A stretch of DNA of 61,072 nucleotides from Candidatus Contendobacter odensis Run_B_J11 (GCF_000531125.1 NZ_CBTK010000255.1:1-61072); one strand, 5' to 3'; positions 45,128-54,945 are shown, counted from the stretch's first letter. Notes: generated from the letters alone by a model not told the origin. Made by a program: numbers and translations.

Positions 45128-46738
45128 ATGTCTGATGAGACGCAAAACGAAATCACGCCCAGTGTCGTATCCAGTGAGGTGCGCGATTTTGTCCGCGCGC
45201 ATGAACGGCGGCGGCGGCAGTTTCCGCGTGCGGCATTGGTCGGATTGCTGGCGGGCTTACTAGCCGTAGCCTTTCGCTATGCTCTCGATGGGGCGGATAA
45301 ATTGCGTGACAGCCTCATTGCCTTGGGCCATTCCTATCCTGCTTGGGGGTTTCTGATTCCCATCGCATTCGGTGCATTAGGGAGTGGCATTGGCGTGTTT
45401 TTAGTCCAGCGGTTCGCGCCGGAAGCGTCCGGCAGCGGCATTCCTCATCTTAAAGCGGTGTTGCACCGGTTGCGGCGCATGGCGTGGCGGCGAATCCTCC
45501 TAGTGAAATTTTGCAGTGGCGTATTCAGCATAGGGGGCGGGCTGGCGCTGGGGCGCGAAGGGCCGACTATTCAAATGGGTGGGGCGATCGGGCAGATGGT
45601 CAGCCAGTGGTTTAAGAGCACCGCACGCGAACGCCAAACCCTGATTGCAGCGGGCGCTGGGGCCGGTCTGGCCGCCGCTTTTAACGCGCCGCTGTCCGGG
45701 GTGATCTTCGTGCTGGAAGAAGTGCAGCGCGATTTTTCACCCACAGTCTTTACCGCAACTTTCGTAGCCTGTGTCATCGCCGATGTTGTGGCCCGGTTGC
45801 TTTCCGGGCAACTACCGGCGTTTCACGTTGACTACCATCCGCTGGCGTCGCTGGAAAGTCTGCCTGTTTTTCTGGTGCTGGGACTCCTCGCTGGAGTGTT
45901 AGGCGTTGCTTTCAACCGCGCGCTTCTGGCCAGTCTGCGCTTGTTCGCACGCGCCGGTCATTGGCCTCGTGGGGTGACGGGAGCCATCGTGGGCGCAGGC
46001 GTGGGGTGGGTAGGGTGGTTTCTACCCCAGGCGTTGGGCAGCGGGCATTACCTGGTTGAACAAACGCTGGCAGGGCAGGGGACTATCAGTTTTTTGCTGC
46101 TTTTTTTCGCGCTGCGTTTCGGCCTAACGATGTTTTCTTACGGAACGGGCGCGGCGGGAGGCATCTTTGCGCCGCTCTTGGTGCTGGGTGCGCAAATCGG
46201 CCTGCTGACCGGATTAGTTGCCGGTCACTTTTTCCCCTCTGCCGCGCCGGAGCCTACCATGTTCGCGGTGGTGGGTATGGCCGCTTACTTTACGGCGATT
46301 GTGCGCGCTCCGCTCACGGGCATCGTCTTGATCGTCGAGATGACCGAAAGTTACTCGCTGATGCTGCCGTTGTGTGTCGCTTGTTTCTGCGCCTATGCCA
46401 TCGCCGATTTGCTGGGCGATAAACCCATTTATGAGGCGTTACTGGAGCGTGATCTACTGCGAAGTCAGGATGTTCCCAAACTGGAAAGCAACCTGTTACT
46501 GGAGCTACTGGTACAACACGGTGCGCCTTTTGAAAACAGGCGCATCGGCAATTTAATGTTGCCCGCTGGCTGCCTTATCATCACGGTTAAGCGCAGCATG
46601 TACAGTCATGTCGCCGAGCCGGGCATGGCTCTTCAGGCCGGCGACCGAATAACTGTAGTTGTTTCGCCACAGGCTGCGGCTGCGGTGGCTTTGTTGCGTG
46701 AAGGAGTGTCCAACAGGTTTGTCCACCACACGCCCTGA
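45128..46738 (+). CDS. clcA: CLC-family chloride/proton antiporter with C-terminal regulatory domain
   Basis: The 536-residue membrane protein has the CLC fold with about 16 intramembrane helices. The chloride-binding motifs are Gly-Ser-Gly-Ile-Pro-His, Gly-Arg-Glu-Gly-Pro (gating Glu144), and the Tyr at 435 in Pro-Ile-Tyr-Glu. Glu198 in Leu-Glu-Glu-Val matches the internal proton glutamate of E. coli ClcA, so it should be an exchanger rather than a channel. After about residue 450 comes a soluble domain resembling TrkA-C/RCK-C, which could bind a ligand. No strong ribosome site is visible before ATG 45128. Confidence 0.92.
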   Translation: MSDETQNEITPSVVSSEVRDFVRAHERRRRQFPRAALVGLLAGLLAVAFRYALDGADKLRDSLIALGHSYPAWGFLIPIAFGALGSGIGVFLVQRFAPEASGSGIPHLKAVLHRLRRMAWRRILLVKFCSGVFSIGGGLALGREGPTIQMGGAIGQMVSQWFKSTARERQTLIAAGAGAGLAAAFNAPLSGVIFVLEEVQRDFSPTVFTATFVACVIADVVARLLSGQLPAFHVDYHPLASLESLPVFLVLGLLAGVLGVAFNRALLASLRLFARAGHWPRGVTGAIVGAGVGWVGWFLPQALGSGHYLVEQTLAGQGTISFLLLFFALRFGLTMFSYGTGAAGGIFAPLLVLGAQIGLLTGLVAGHFFPSAAPEPTMFAVVGMAAYFTAIVRAPLTGIVLIVEMTESYSLMLPLCVACFCAYAIADLLGDKPIYEALLERDLLRSQDVPKLESNLLLELLVQHGAPFENRRIGNLMLPAGCLIITVKRSMYSHVAEPGMALQAGDRITVVVSPQAAAAVALLREGVSNRFVHHTP

Positions 46739-46811
46739 GCATCGTTTTTGATGGATAGTACTTGAAAGGGGACCAGATGAAAGAACTCCACCCAGCGGAA
46801 AAACCGTGGAA

Positions 46812-47555
46812 TCACAGAACTTGCCGGAGAAACATCTGCGCCCTGGGTTCTTTGGGGGCAGTGAAGAATTGCTCAGGTGGTGAATCCTCCAGAATCCGCC
46901 CGGCATCCATGAACAGCACCCGGTCGGCGACTTCGCGGGCGAAACCCATTTCGTGGGTGACCACCGCCATGGTCATCCCTTCGCCGGCCAGTTGCTTCAT
47001 CACATCCAGCACCTCCCCAACCATTTCCGGGTCCAGCGCACTGGTGGGTTCGTCGAACAGCATGATCTTGGGGTCCATCGCCAAGGCGCGGGCGATGGCG
47101 ACCCGCTGTTGTTGCCCGCCGGACAGTCGCGACGGGTATTCCTGCGCTTTCTCGGCGATGCCCACCTTGATGAGCAGTTGCATCGCCCGATCTTCGGCTT
47201 CAGCGGCTTTGCGCTTGCGCACCACCCGTTGCGCCAAAGTGACGTTCTCCAGTACGGTTTTGTGCGGGAACAGGTTGAAGTGCTGGAACACCATTCCGAC
47301 TTCACGGCGTACTGTATTGAGGTTGGTCTTGCTGCCGGCGATGTCGATGCCGTCAATAACCACTTGGCCGTCGTCAAATTCTTCCAGCCCGTTCAGGCAG
47401 CGCAGAAAGGTGGATTTGCCGGAGCCGGACGGGCCGATAATTACCACCACCTCACCTTTGGCAACTTCGGTGGACGCATCGTCTACCGCCCGCACCGTCT
47501 GACCGCGCCCGGTGAATACCTTGACCAGATTCTTGACCTTAATCACTGCGGGCAA
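46812..47555 (-). CDS. glnQ: Polar amino-acid ABC transporter ATP-binding protein
   Basis: The 247-residue ATPase has Walker A Gly-Pro-Ser-Gly-Ser-Gly-Lys-Ser-Thr, [10 protein letters not shown] at the Q-loop (typical of GlnQ/HisP types), and the signature Leu-Ser-Gly-Gly-Gln-Gln-Gln-Arg. Walker B is [12 protein letters not shown], and the switch is Val-Thr-His-Glu-Met-Gly-Phe-Ala. It overlaps the permease gene by 17 bases and ends the binding protein-permease-ATPase operon. The named symbol follows family type; the substrate may be another polar amino acid. Confidence 0.9.
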   Translation of the reverse strand: MPAVIKVKNLVKVFTGRGQTVRAVDDASTEVAKGEVVVIIGPSGSGKSTFLRCLNGLEEFDDGQVVIDGIDIAGSKTNLNTVRREVGMVFQHFNLFPHKTVLENVTLAQRVVRKRKAAEAEDRAMQLLIKVGIAEKAQEYPSRLSGGQQQRVAIARALAMDPKIMLFDEPTSALDPEMVGEVLDVMKQLAGEGMTMAVVTHEMGFAREVADRVLFMDAGRILEDSPPEQFFTAPKEPRAQMFLRQVL

Positions 47556-48495
47556 ACCTCCGCTCCAGCCAGAACAACAGTTGCGATAGTACCGAAGTCA
47601 CCAGCAGATACAGCAGGGCGACGGTGAACCAGATTTCAAAAGTGGCGAAACTGGAGGTAATGATCTCCCGCCCGCTCTTGGTCAGATCGGTGATGGCGAT
47701 GACCGATACCAGCGAAGAATCCTTGATCAGGCTGATGAACTGTCCAGCCAGCGGTGGCAACACCCGCTTGAAGGCTTGCGGCAGCACGATGTAGGCCATG
47801 GTCTGGAACGGGTTCATCCCTAGTGACCGTGCCGCTTCGGTTTGCCCCTTGTGAATCGACTGAATGCCGGCGCGGATGATCTCGGCAATATACGCGCCCA
47901 CAAACAATGCCAGTGCGCCGATGCCGGCAACCGTCCGATCCAGATTCAGCACGGTGCCGATGAAGAAGTAGAAGATGAAAATTTGCACCAGCAGCGGGGT
48001 GCCACGGATCAGTTCGATATAGAAAATCGCCAGCCCGCGCAACGTGGGATTACTGGACACGCGGCACAGCCCGGTAATCAGGCCAATGAACAACCCGAAC
48101 AGGCCGGAGATGAAGGAAAGCCAGATGGTGACCCATAACCCTTGGGTCAACGGCCCAATCCGCCACTCGAACTCATCGCCAACCGGATCGCCCTCCGCCA
48201 CGGTATCACCGACTGCGACTTTGGATTTTTCCACCGTCACCGTGACCGGAGTGCCCTCGTTATCAGGCGCAATGACAATGTGGCTTGACGTTCCAGCAAG
48301 CGTGATGGCGCTGATCCGTCCGGCGACCGGGGAATCCTGCGGCAGTTCCGCCCGATAGGCGAAGTACTGCGGCACCCGGTCCCAGCGCCACTCGTAGTTG
48401 ATACGTTTGGTGGCGATCCACAAACTCGCCGTCAGCCCGATCAGGATGACGGCGAGCAACAGGTGCCAAGGCCAAGTGCGGCGTTTTAGCGGCAC
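47539..48495 (-). CDS. glnP: Polar amino-acid ABC transporter permease with periplasmic insertion
   Basis: The 318-residue permease has a HisM/GlnP-type core: Gly-Leu-Trp-Val-Thr-Ile-Trp-Leu-Ser near the first core helix, and [11 protein letters not shown]. The coupling-helix sequence is Glu-Ala-Ala-Arg-Ser-Leu-Gly-Met-Asn. It is about 80-100 residues longer than usual. Between an extra N-terminal membrane helix (about 10-28) and the core lies a soluble segment with beta-strand-like sequence resembling a small barrel-sandwich ([12 protein letters not shown]). The insertion would face the periplasm. Only one permease gene is present, so a homodimer is likely. Confidence 0.88.
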   Translation of the reverse strand: MPLKRRTWPWHLLLAVILIGLTASLWIATKRINYEWRWDRVPQYFAYRAELPQDSPVAGRISAITLAGTSSHIVIAPDNEGTPVTVTVEKSKVAVGDTVAEGDPVGDEFEWRIGPLTQGLWVTIWLSFISGLFGLFIGLITGLCRVSSNPTLRGLAIFYIELIRGTPLLVQIFIFYFFIGTVLNLDRTVAGIGALALFVGAYIAEIIRAGIQSIHKGQTEAARSLGMNPFQTMAYIVLPQAFKRVLPPLAGQFISLIKDSSLVSVIAITDLTKSGREIITSSFATFEIWFTVALLYLLVTSVLSQLLFWLERRFARSD

Positions 48496-48502
48496 GGCGG
48501 GC

Positions 48503-49306
48503 CTACTGCACGTCTTTCAGCCAATCGGTATTTTTGAACCACTTCTGATACAGCTTCTCGTAAGAGCCATCCTTCTTGACCTTGACCAGAAAGCCGTTGA
48601 GCCACTTCATAAATTCAGGATTGCCCTTGCGCATCCCCCAGCCCAGCGGCTCGTCGGTAAAGGGTTTATCGAGGAACACCAGTTTCCCTTCGCCGCGCTG
48701 ACCGATAGCGACCGCGTTGTAAGGCGAGTCATAAATGAAGGCATCGGCCTTGCCGTTGACCACTTCCATCAATCCTTCCTGCTCGGTCTCGAAGGAACTG
48801 TAGTTGGCCTTGGGCAGGTATTTCTTGGCGGCGATTTCGCCGGTGGTGCCGAGTTTCGAGGTGATCTTGTACTTGGGATTGTTCAAATCCTTATAGGACT
48901 TGACCTTGTCGGCTAAATCCTTGCGCAGCAGCGCAGTTTGCCCGATCACCATATACGGATTGGAAAAATCGATCTTCTGGGCGCGTTCTTCAGTAATTGT
49001 CATCCCGCTCATGATCAGGTCGCATTTCTCCGTGAGCAGGGCAGGGATGATGCCATCCCAGGCGGTGCTGACCAGCTCCAGCTTGACGCCCAGGTCCTTG
49101 ACCATCAGTGTGGCCAAATCCGGGTCGAAGCCGACGATTTCGCCGCGCTTGTTGGTCAGTTCAAACGGCATGTAAGCCGGCTCCAGACACACCCGCAACG
49201 CGCCACGTTTCTTGATGTCGCTGAGCACATCGGCGTGGGCGGGGATGCTGAGCAGGGTGAACAGGACGCTGAAGGCGAGGCCAAGCGCAATCAGAAATTT
49301 TTTCAT
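48503..49306 (-). CDS. Periplasmic polar amino-acid-binding protein
   Basis: The 267-residue product has a Sec signal peptide (cleavage near Ala-His-Ala-Asp) and the SBP_bac_3 fold. Visible landmarks are Leu-Arg-Val-Cys-Leu-Glu-Pro-Ala-Tyr-Met-Pro-Phe-Glu, Gly-Phe-Asp-Pro-Asp-Leu-Ala, Met-Ser-Gly-Met-Thr-Ile-Thr-Glu-Glu-Arg, and Asp-Ser-Pro-Tyr-Asn. The conserved Arg that binds the substrate carboxylate is present. It delivers an amino acid to the permease encoded 7 bp downstream. A hairpin lies in its leader (49342-49376). Confidence 0.92.
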   Translation of the reverse strand: MKKFLIALGLAFSVLFTLLSIPAHADVLSDIKKRGALRVCLEPAYMPFELTNKRGEIVGFDPDLATLMVKDLGVKLELVSTAWDGIIPALLTEKCDLIMSGMTITEERAQKIDFSNPYMVIGQTALLRKDLADKVKSYKDLNNPKYKITSKLGTTGEIAAKKYLPKANYSSFETEQEGLMEVVNGKADAFIYDSPYNAVAIGQRGEGKLVFLDKPFTDEPLGWGMRKGNPEFMKWLNGFLVKVKKDGSYEKLYQKWFKNTDWLKDVQ

Positions 49307-49341
49307 ACGAATTATTTTCCTTGAGGTGGTTTTTATGGGTG

Positions 49342-49376
49342 TGACAGCAAACCGGCGGTTTAACGCCTGGCTGTCA
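49342..49376 (-). promoter_or_regulatory. Hairpin in the leader of the amino-acid transporter operon
   Basis: TGACAGC and GCTGTCA form a 7-bp outer stem; AAACC/GGTTT forms an inner stem. It lies about 35 bp before the binding-protein start, so it is in or near the 5' untranslated region. Confidence 0.35.
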
Positions 49377-49404
49377 TCATATAGAAATAATTTCCGGCTT
49401 AATA

Positions 49405-49436
49405 CCTGAACGCCCGCCTGATCGGGGGCGTTCAGG
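49405..49436 (-). terminator. Hairpin at the end of the zinc-ribbon gene
   Basis: An 11-bp perfect stem (49405-49415 with 49426-49436, 10-base loop) overlaps the stop codon of the zinc-ribbon gene. No T tract follows, so termination is uncertain. Confidence 0.45.
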
Positions 49437-49587
49437 TGGATTTACCCTCGTCGAGCAGTTCCTTAATGAACATTTCAGTTCCACATTCCGGGCAGCGCGG
49501 CATTGTCTCAATCGGAATATAGATGATCTCGGTATGGCGGCAGCGTGGGCATTCCACCTGCACCGGTTCGGTTTTATCGCGTTGCAT
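49432..49587 (-). CDS. Zinc-ribbon microprotein (51 aa)
   Basis: The 51-residue product has two Cys pairs, Cys-Pro-Arg-Cys near residue 13 and Cys-Pro-Glu-Cys near residue 32, separated by a short beta-hairpin-like segment (Ile-Ile-Tyr-Ile-Pro-Ile-Glu). This is a rubredoxin-knuckle zinc ribbon. An AAGGAG site seven bases before the ATG and tight spacing (15 bp) after the argD-type gene support it as a real gene in that operon. It may bind nucleic acid or a protein partner; the function is unknown. Confidence 0.75.
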   Translation of the reverse strand: MQRDKTEPVQVECPRCRHTEIIYIPIETMPRCPECGTEMFIKELLDEGKST

Positions 49588-49602
49588 GAGCCAGCTCCTT
49601 GC

Positions 49603-50826
49603 CTACTGGGTGGTTTGGGAGACTAAATGGGCAATCGCCTGCTCGAAGCGCTGCAAGCCGTCCTCAATCACATCATCGGGAATAATCAGTGACGGGGCGA
49701 GTCGGATCACGTCCGGCCCGGCCACCAGCACCAATAACCTCTGATCCAGAGCGGCCTTGATAAAATCGCGGCTGCGACCGTGCCAGGCCTCGGTCAACTC
49801 GCAGCCGAGCAATAAACCCTTGCCGCGCAATTCCCGGAACACGCCGAAGCGCTGATTGATCCGGTGCAATCCCGCCATGAAGACCGCATGTTTATGGCGC
49901 ACTCCGGCTAACAGTTCAGGGTCGCTGATGATATCCAGCACCGCGCCAGCCACCGCGCAGCCCAATGGATTGCCGCCATAGGTGGTGCCGTGGCTACCGA
50001 CGCTGAGACTTCGGGCGATTGCGGCGGTAGTGAGCATGGCGCTGATCGGAAAACCGCCGCCCAGTCCTTTGGCGGTGGTCAGGATATCCGGGGTGACGCC
50101 GTAAGCCATGTAGGCGTAGAGATGACCGCTGCGCCCGTTGCCGCATTGCACCTCGTCAAAAATCAGCAGTGCCCGATGTTGGTCGCAGAGTTCGCGTACC
50201 CCTTGCAGAAATTCAGGCGTAGCGCTGATCACGCCACTCTCACCTAGCACCGGCTCCAGAATCACCGCACATGTCCGTTCGGAGATCGCGGCGGCGAAGG
50301 CGGCCAGATCGTTAAACGGGACATGGGTGATACCTTGCGGCAATGGTTCGAAGCCCTCGGTGTACTTGGGTTGACCGCCGACGGTGACAGTGAACAGGGT
50401 GCGGCCATGGAATGATGGAGTGAAGGCGATGATTTCGCGCTTATCGGAGCCGAAATAATCGGCGGAATACTTGCGCGCCAGCTTGAGCGCCGCTTCATTG
50501 GCCTCGGCTCCGGAATTGGCGAAAAACACCCGTTCGGCGAAGGTGAGTTCGCACAGCCGACGAGCCAGGTTGAGCGCGGGTTCATTGGTCAACACATTGC
50601 TGACATGCCAGAGTTTTTTCGCCTGTTCATTCAGCGCTGCGACCAGGCGCGGATGGGCATGACCCAGTCCAGTGACGGCGATGCCGCCCGCAAAGTCAAT
50701 GTAGTCTCGTCCGTCCTGATCCCACAGCCGCGAACCTTCGCCGCGCACCGGAATGATCGCCGCCGGGGCGTAATTGGGCACCATAACATCGTCGAACAAC
50801 TGGCGGGTGACAGAGAGTTGGTTCAT
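49603..50826 (-). CDS. argD: Acetylornithine/succinylornithine-type aminotransferase
   Basis: This class III PLP-dependent transaminase should transfer an amino group between glutamate and N-acetylornithine or a related omega-amino substrate. The 407-residue product has Gly-Ile-Ala-Val-Thr-Gly-Leu-Gly-His near the N-terminus, [10 protein letters not shown], and Ser-Phe-His-Gly-Arg-Thr. The cofactor Asp is in Ile-Phe-Asp-Glu-Val-Gln and the Schiff-base Lys253 in Thr-Ala-Lys-Gly-Leu-Gly-Gly-Gly. The catabolic counterpart AstC cannot be excluded. No other arginine gene is adjacent, though carAB is in the window. Confidence 0.88.
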   Translation of the reverse strand: MNQLSVTRQLFDDVMVPNYAPAAIIPVRGEGSRLWDQDGRDYIDFAGGIAVTGLGHAHPRLVAALNEQAKKLWHVSNVLTNEPALNLARRLCELTFAERVFFANSGAEANEAALKLARKYSADYFGSDKREIIAFTPSFHGRTLFTVTVGGQPKYTEGFEPLPQGITHVPFNDLAAFAAAISERTCAVILEPVLGESGVISATPEFLQGVRELCDQHRALLIFDEVQCGNGRSGHLYAYMAYGVTPDILTTAKGLGGGFPISAMLTTAAIARSLSVGSHGTTYGGNPLGCAVAGAVLDIISDPELLAGVRHKHAVFMAGLHRINQRFGVFRELRGKGLLLGCELTEAWHGRSRDFIKAALDQRLLVLVAGPDVIRLAPSLIIPDDVIEDGLQRFEQAIAHLVSQTTQ

Positions 50827-50883
50827 TGGGGCGATTCTGAAAAGTGGATCAAAAGAAGTGGGACAGATCGAAAAGGACTCGAA

Positions 50884-52767
50884 TCATAACATTCTCAGTA
50901 ACGGCATCAGCTTGTATTTACGCTGGTGTTTTTCACACAACGCGCCGAGGTAGGTTCGCCACTCCGTTTTTTGGCCGAGCGCTTCATACGCCTGTTTGGC
51001 TTTACGTAGCCATTTGGCTGCGTCTTCGTAGTGAGCGGATTGACCGCCGTCCATAATCGGTTCTGCTTGCTGGCGCGCTTGGGCGATCACCCATTCGGGC
51101 CGCTGCTTGATGGCGGCATCCATCACCCGTGCCAGCGTTTCGGACGCGGTGTAATGGCTCTCAACCGCCTGGATGGCATCGTCAAGCAGGGTTTCGCGTA
51201 GAAAAATTTCAACCTTGGTTTCGGTGCTGGCACAAGTGGCGGTGCGCAGAAATTCCAGCAGCTTCAGCTGGAGATCCGGCCAGCCCGCTCCGGCCAAAGT
51301 TTCCAATTGTCGATAAGCGGTGGATCGGGGGATTTCACGGAAGGCGATGATTCCGGCAGCCAGCGCTCGCTCGGTCTGCCCTTGTTCGATAGCCCGGTCG
51401 CGCACCCAGGCGGACAGTGCGCCTTGAGGGTACGAATCGCATAAATCAAAGTCGTCCATTTGCTCCGCAACCCTCGAAAACAGCGGATCTTTCATCGCCA
51501 CCGCATCGCTTTGTTGCAAGCCCTGCTCGGCGACCTGGAACGCCGCCTCAATCTCGCCGCGTTGATACAGGGCTTGGGCGAGTTCCAACCGTTCACCCTG
51601 GTCGAGCGGTTGCTCCAGCCCGACCGCTATCGCTTCCTGAACCCGATCCAGTTTCAGCAGGTGTAGAGCGTAGAGATCGTGATGCTTCTCGGCTCTGGAC
51701 AGATTCAGATACGCCTCATCCTGACCGGTTCGCGCCAGAATCCGCAGCCGGGCTTGGGTGATGTTATCAGCATACTGCGGCTGCTCGTCGCCCCACAGAC
51801 CACCGGGAACGGTTTCTCCCTGAAGAATGCGGTTCAGGGCTGGATCATCCCAACCTTGTTGAGCGGCTGCTTGCGCCGCTGCGATAAAGTAGGAACCCTC
51901 GCTGTTAAAGCTTTCTTCCCAAGCGGCCAGCGTTTGTATCCAGCGCTGGCGTTCCTCGGCGCTCAAAGCGGGATCAAGCAGTGCTTCAACCCAGAACGAG
52001 GTAATTTCATTAACAAAATCGTAGGGTTGCAGCCCAACTTCTTCAAGGACGTCCCAGCGCTTGCGAACTTCGTCGGTCACGGCTTCCAGAATATCCAGAG
52101 CGGCGCGGCCATCACCGGCATCCAGAAAGGGCCGGGACTGTTCCACCAGTTCCATCAGATCGGGGCTGACGACATCTTCTTCATTGTCGTAGCCGTTATC
52201 CCAGTGGCCGCTCTGCGAACGCAGCAGGTTATGCGTCTGTTGGCGAAGCGCCCGGATATTGACCGGGACAGGTGGACGTGGCGTTGTGCCGGTGGTGGCG
52301 TGATTGACCGACCTGGAATTGGATGCCAGGGTGTCTGGCGCCCGTTCCAATAATGTCAGTGCGGTTTCGACCAAATCCACCAAACGCGGCACTCTTTCGA
52401 CCAGTTCCAGCACCAAGCTTTGCAGTTGCGCGCGCTCCAAGGCGGCGAGCCGTTGGATCAGCGGCGAACGGACTTCCACCTGATCCGGCTGTTCCGCATA
52501 GGTCAACAGAACGGCGATGATGTGCTTGCACCAGCCGCCGTAATTATAGGGACAGGAGCAACAGGCTTCAGCAACATCCTCGGCATTGAATTCAATCTCC
52601 ACCCGATAGGGCCGGGGTTGACTGCCCGCGACATCCGCCTGCAACTGATGACCGCGCAACACCAACGCACCGACCGCGCCCTCCTGAAAATACTCCCGGC
52701 CCCGCTGGATCGACTGATTGGAGGCGTATTCATGTAACAGAGTGGTATCAAAGGTGGGTGAAGACAT
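50884..52767 (-). CDS. SWIM zinc-finger domain protein
   Basis: The 627-residue protein has an N-terminal SWIM zinc finger of the Cys-X-Cys-Xn-Cys-X-His form (Cys-Ser-Cys-Pro-Tyr-Asn-Tyr-Gly-Gly-Trp-Cys-Lys-His, about residues 70-82). The rest is a long all-helical region with degenerate TPR-like repeats. SWIM fingers bind DNA or proteins, and in bacteria are often linked to helicases or ATPases encoded nearby; no such partner is adjacent here. The gene lies 15 bp downstream of the aldehyde dehydrogenase gene and may be co-transcribed with it. The function is unknown. Confidence 0.82.
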   Translation of the reverse strand: MSSPTFDTTLLHEYASNQSIQRGREYFQEGAVGALVLRGHQLQADVAGSQPRPYRVEIEFNAEDVAEACCSCPYNYGGWCKHIIAVLLTYAEQPDQVEVRSPLIQRLAALERAQLQSLVLELVERVPRLVDLVETALTLLERAPDTLASNSRSVNHATTGTTPRPPVPVNIRALRQQTHNLLRSQSGHWDNGYDNEEDVVSPDLMELVEQSRPFLDAGDGRAALDILEAVTDEVRKRWDVLEEVGLQPYDFVNEITSFWVEALLDPALSAEERQRWIQTLAAWEESFNSEGSYFIAAAQAAAQQGWDDPALNRILQGETVPGGLWGDEQPQYADNITQARLRILARTGQDEAYLNLSRAEKHHDLYALHLLKLDRVQEAIAVGLEQPLDQGERLELAQALYQRGEIEAAFQVAEQGLQQSDAVAMKDPLFSRVAEQMDDFDLCDSYPQGALSAWVRDRAIEQGQTERALAAGIIAFREIPRSTAYRQLETLAGAGWPDLQLKLLEFLRTATCASTETKVEIFLRETLLDDAIQAVESHYTASETLARVMDAAIKQRPEWVIAQARQQAEPIMDGGQSAHYEDAAKWLRKAKQAYEALGQKTEWRTYLGALCEKHQRKYKLMPLLRML

Positions 52768-52782
52768 GACAACCTCAGTAGA

Positions 52783-54372
52783 TTAGCTCTTGAACATTCT
52801 CGGAATCAGCGCCGCAAAATCCAGCAGACCGCGCCAGCGCTCGCCCAGAGTGCGCCCGTGCAACAGATGCAGCGCGCCTTTCAAACCTGCATACAGTTTA
52901 GCGTCGTAGGGATGCCAGAACAGGTTGCGTTTAGCGAAGGGCAACAGTTCGGTGGTGACCACCTGCGGCTGGGTCATCTCATCGAAGCCGAGTTCGCCAT
53001 GGCTGCGGCCAATGCCGGATTGCTTGAAACCGCCCCACGGGGTTTCAGCCATGCCGTGGGTCAGCAGATGATCGTTAATCGTGATCACCCCGGCATGAAT
53101 CCGCCGCCCTAATTCCACCGCCGTGCGAGTGTTGCCCGACCACACCGATCCGGTCAGGCCAAGACTGGAATCGTTGGCCAGTTGAATCGCCTGTTCCATA
53201 TCGGTCACCTGCATGACCCCCAACACTGGCCCGAAGGTCTCTTCGCGCATCAATTCCATGGTGTGATCCACGTTGATCAAAATAGTGACCGGATAGAAGT
53301 TGGCTTGGGCATGGGTGGGATCAATCGGGACTTGAGCCAGAACGGTTGCGCCCCTGGCTAACGCATTGTCTACCTGGCGCTGAATGGTTTTAATCTGGCG
53401 CTCGGTACACATCGCGCCAATATCCACATTGTGCTGGGTATCCGGCCCCTGCCGCAGAGTTTCGACCCGTTGCTTGAGCCGTTGCATAAACGGCTGGTAA
53501 ATCTCCCGGTGAACGTAGATGCGCTCGACTCCGCCGCAGGATTGGCCGCTGTTCTGCAAGCCGGCCCACATCGCACCATTGACCGCCCGTTCCAGATTCG
53601 CGTCCGGGCACACCAGCATCGCGTCATTGCCGCCCAGTTCCAGCGATACCGGAACCAGGCTTTCCGCAGCCTGGGCCATCAGGATTTTGCCGACCGGCAC
53701 CGAACCGGTGAAAAACAGCTTATCCACATGATGTTCGGGTTCCAGCAAAATCTGACCAATGAGCGCGCCGGGCAGATTGAGATGGGTGAACACATCGTCC
53801 GGCAATCCGGCAGCCTGGATCATCGCCTCAATCGTGCGCCCGACCATTTGGGTTTCCGGGGCAGTCTTGAAGATCACCGTGTTACCCGCCAACAACGCCG
53901 GGATGATCTCGTGCATCGGAATACCGAGCGGATAGTTCCACGGCGCAATGATGCCGATTACGCCAAAAGGCTTGCGGTAAATCCGGCTGCGCTTGTTCAG
54001 GAACAGCAGTGAGCCGTTGCGCAGTTTGCGCGGTTTGAGAAAGCGCTTGGCATTTTTGCAGTAGTAATCCGTCGCCAGCGCACTGGTGAGTACTTCAGTC
54101 GCCAGCGCCTCAACCCGGGTCTTGCCCACATCCTTGGAGATGGTGTCGCTGACCGCGTCGGCGTGATCGACCAGATAGTCGCGGATGCGGGCAATGTAGC
54201 GTTGCCGCTCGGTCAATGGGAGCGCTGACCAGGCCGGTTGCGCGGCGCGGGCGCGGCGGAGGGCATCACGAGCTTCTTCGGGGGTATTTATCTGCGAATA
54301 GCCAATAATCGCGCCGGTGGCGGGATTGGTGCAGACGGTCTGGCGCAGATCAACGGTTAGGGGCGTACTCAT
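52783..54372 (-). CDS. NAD(P)+-dependent aldehyde dehydrogenase
   Basis: The 529-residue enzyme oxidises an aldehyde to its acid. Catalytic elements are Asn in Ala-Pro-Trp-Asn-Tyr-Pro, the cofactor-binding Lys in Phe-Lys-Thr-Ala-Pro-Glu, the fold loop Phe-Thr-Gly-Ser-Val-Pro-Val-Gly, the general-base Glu in Leu-Glu-Leu-Gly-Gly-Asn-Asp, and nucleophile Cys279 in Gly-Gln-Ser-Cys-Gly-Gly. The C-terminus is about 30 residues longer than typical 490-residue family members, with a helical tail. This tail suggests the membrane-associated or succinate-semialdehyde-like branch, but the substrate is unclear. Confidence 0.9.
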   Translation of the reverse strand: MSTPLTVDLRQTVCTNPATGAIIGYSQINTPEEARDALRRARAAQPAWSALPLTERQRYIARIRDYLVDHADAVSDTISKDVGKTRVEALATEVLTSALATDYYCKNAKRFLKPRKLRNGSLLFLNKRSRIYRKPFGVIGIIAPWNYPLGIPMHEIIPALLAGNTVIFKTAPETQMVGRTIEAMIQAAGLPDDVFTHLNLPGALIGQILLEPEHHVDKLFFTGSVPVGKILMAQAAESLVPVSLELGGNDAMLVCPDANLERAVNGAMWAGLQNSGQSCGGVERIYVHREIYQPFMQRLKQRVETLRQGPDTQHNVDIGAMCTERQIKTIQRQVDNALARGATVLAQVPIDPTHAQANFYPVTILINVDHTMELMREETFGPVLGVMQVTDMEQAIQLANDSSLGLTGSVWSGNTRTAVELGRRIHAGVITINDHLLTHGMAETPWGGFKQSGIGRSHGELGFDEMTQPQVVTTELLPFAKRNLFWHPYDAKLYAGLKGALHLLHGRTLGERWRGLLDFAALIPRMFKS

Positions 54373-54558
54373 AAGAGGATCCTTGTCAACTTGTTAAAAT
54401 GAGTACCGATATAGCCGGACCTTGGCGGTGCTGGCTTGTAAGAGCTGGCTTTATGGAAGTGAATACTGGGTTTCCAGCCGGTTTTTCGGTTGATGGAATT
54501 TGCCCGTTGCGTCGATCACGGTTAGATTGCCTTATCTTCGACCGTGGTCTGACCATCA

Positions 54559-54906
54559 ATGTCCAAAATCACCAAAAGCATTTACCGGGTCCTGTTCGTC
54601 AATCAGGGCAAGCTCTACGAACTTTATGCCCGTGAAATTTATCAGGGCGAACTGTACGGATTCATCGAAGTCGAGGAATTGATCTTCGGTGAGCGTTCCA
54701 GCGTCCTGATCAACCCAGCCGAAGAGAAATTGCAAAACGAATTCGCCGGGGTGAAACGGACCTTTGTTCCCTTGCACTCTATCGTGCGGATTGACGAAGT
54801 GGAGCGCGAAGGGGTCAGTAAGGTGCGTCCGGTGGAAGGCGGTGACAACGTGACACCGTTTCCGCAGTCGGCGTTTCAGCCCAGCGGCGGGCGTAGCAAG
54901 GATTGA
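54559..54906 (+). CDS. DUF1820 family protein
   Basis: The 115-residue cytosolic protein matches DUF1820. It has Tyr-Arg-Val-Leu-Phe-Val-Asn-Gln-Gly-Lys-Leu-Tyr-Glu-Leu-Tyr-Ala-Arg at the N-terminus, Phe-Ile-Glu-Val-Glu-Glu-Leu-Ile-Phe-Gly, and Glu-Glu-Lys-Leu-Gln-Asn-Glu-Phe followed by Val-Pro-Leu-His-Ser-Ile-Val-Arg-Ile-Asp-Glu-Val. The family is widespread in gammaproteobacteria and of unknown function. It is divergent from the aldehyde dehydrogenase and is followed by a small membrane protein gene. Confidence 0.9.
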   Translation: MSKITKSIYRVLFVNQGKLYELYAREIYQGELYGFIEVEELIFGERSSVLINPAEEKLQNEFAGVKRTFVPLHSIVRIDEVEREGVSKVRPVEGGDNVTPFPQSAFQPSGGRSKD

Positions 54907-54945
54907 TTGGTCAAACCGACAACAACTCAATCAGCGGAGGCAGCG

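Noticed and set aside
49335-49409. 24-codon ORF with a GAGGTGG site upstream of the zinc-ribbon gene's end.
   Set aside because: It lies antisense within the leader of the binding-protein operon and overlaps its hairpin; there is no supporting homology.
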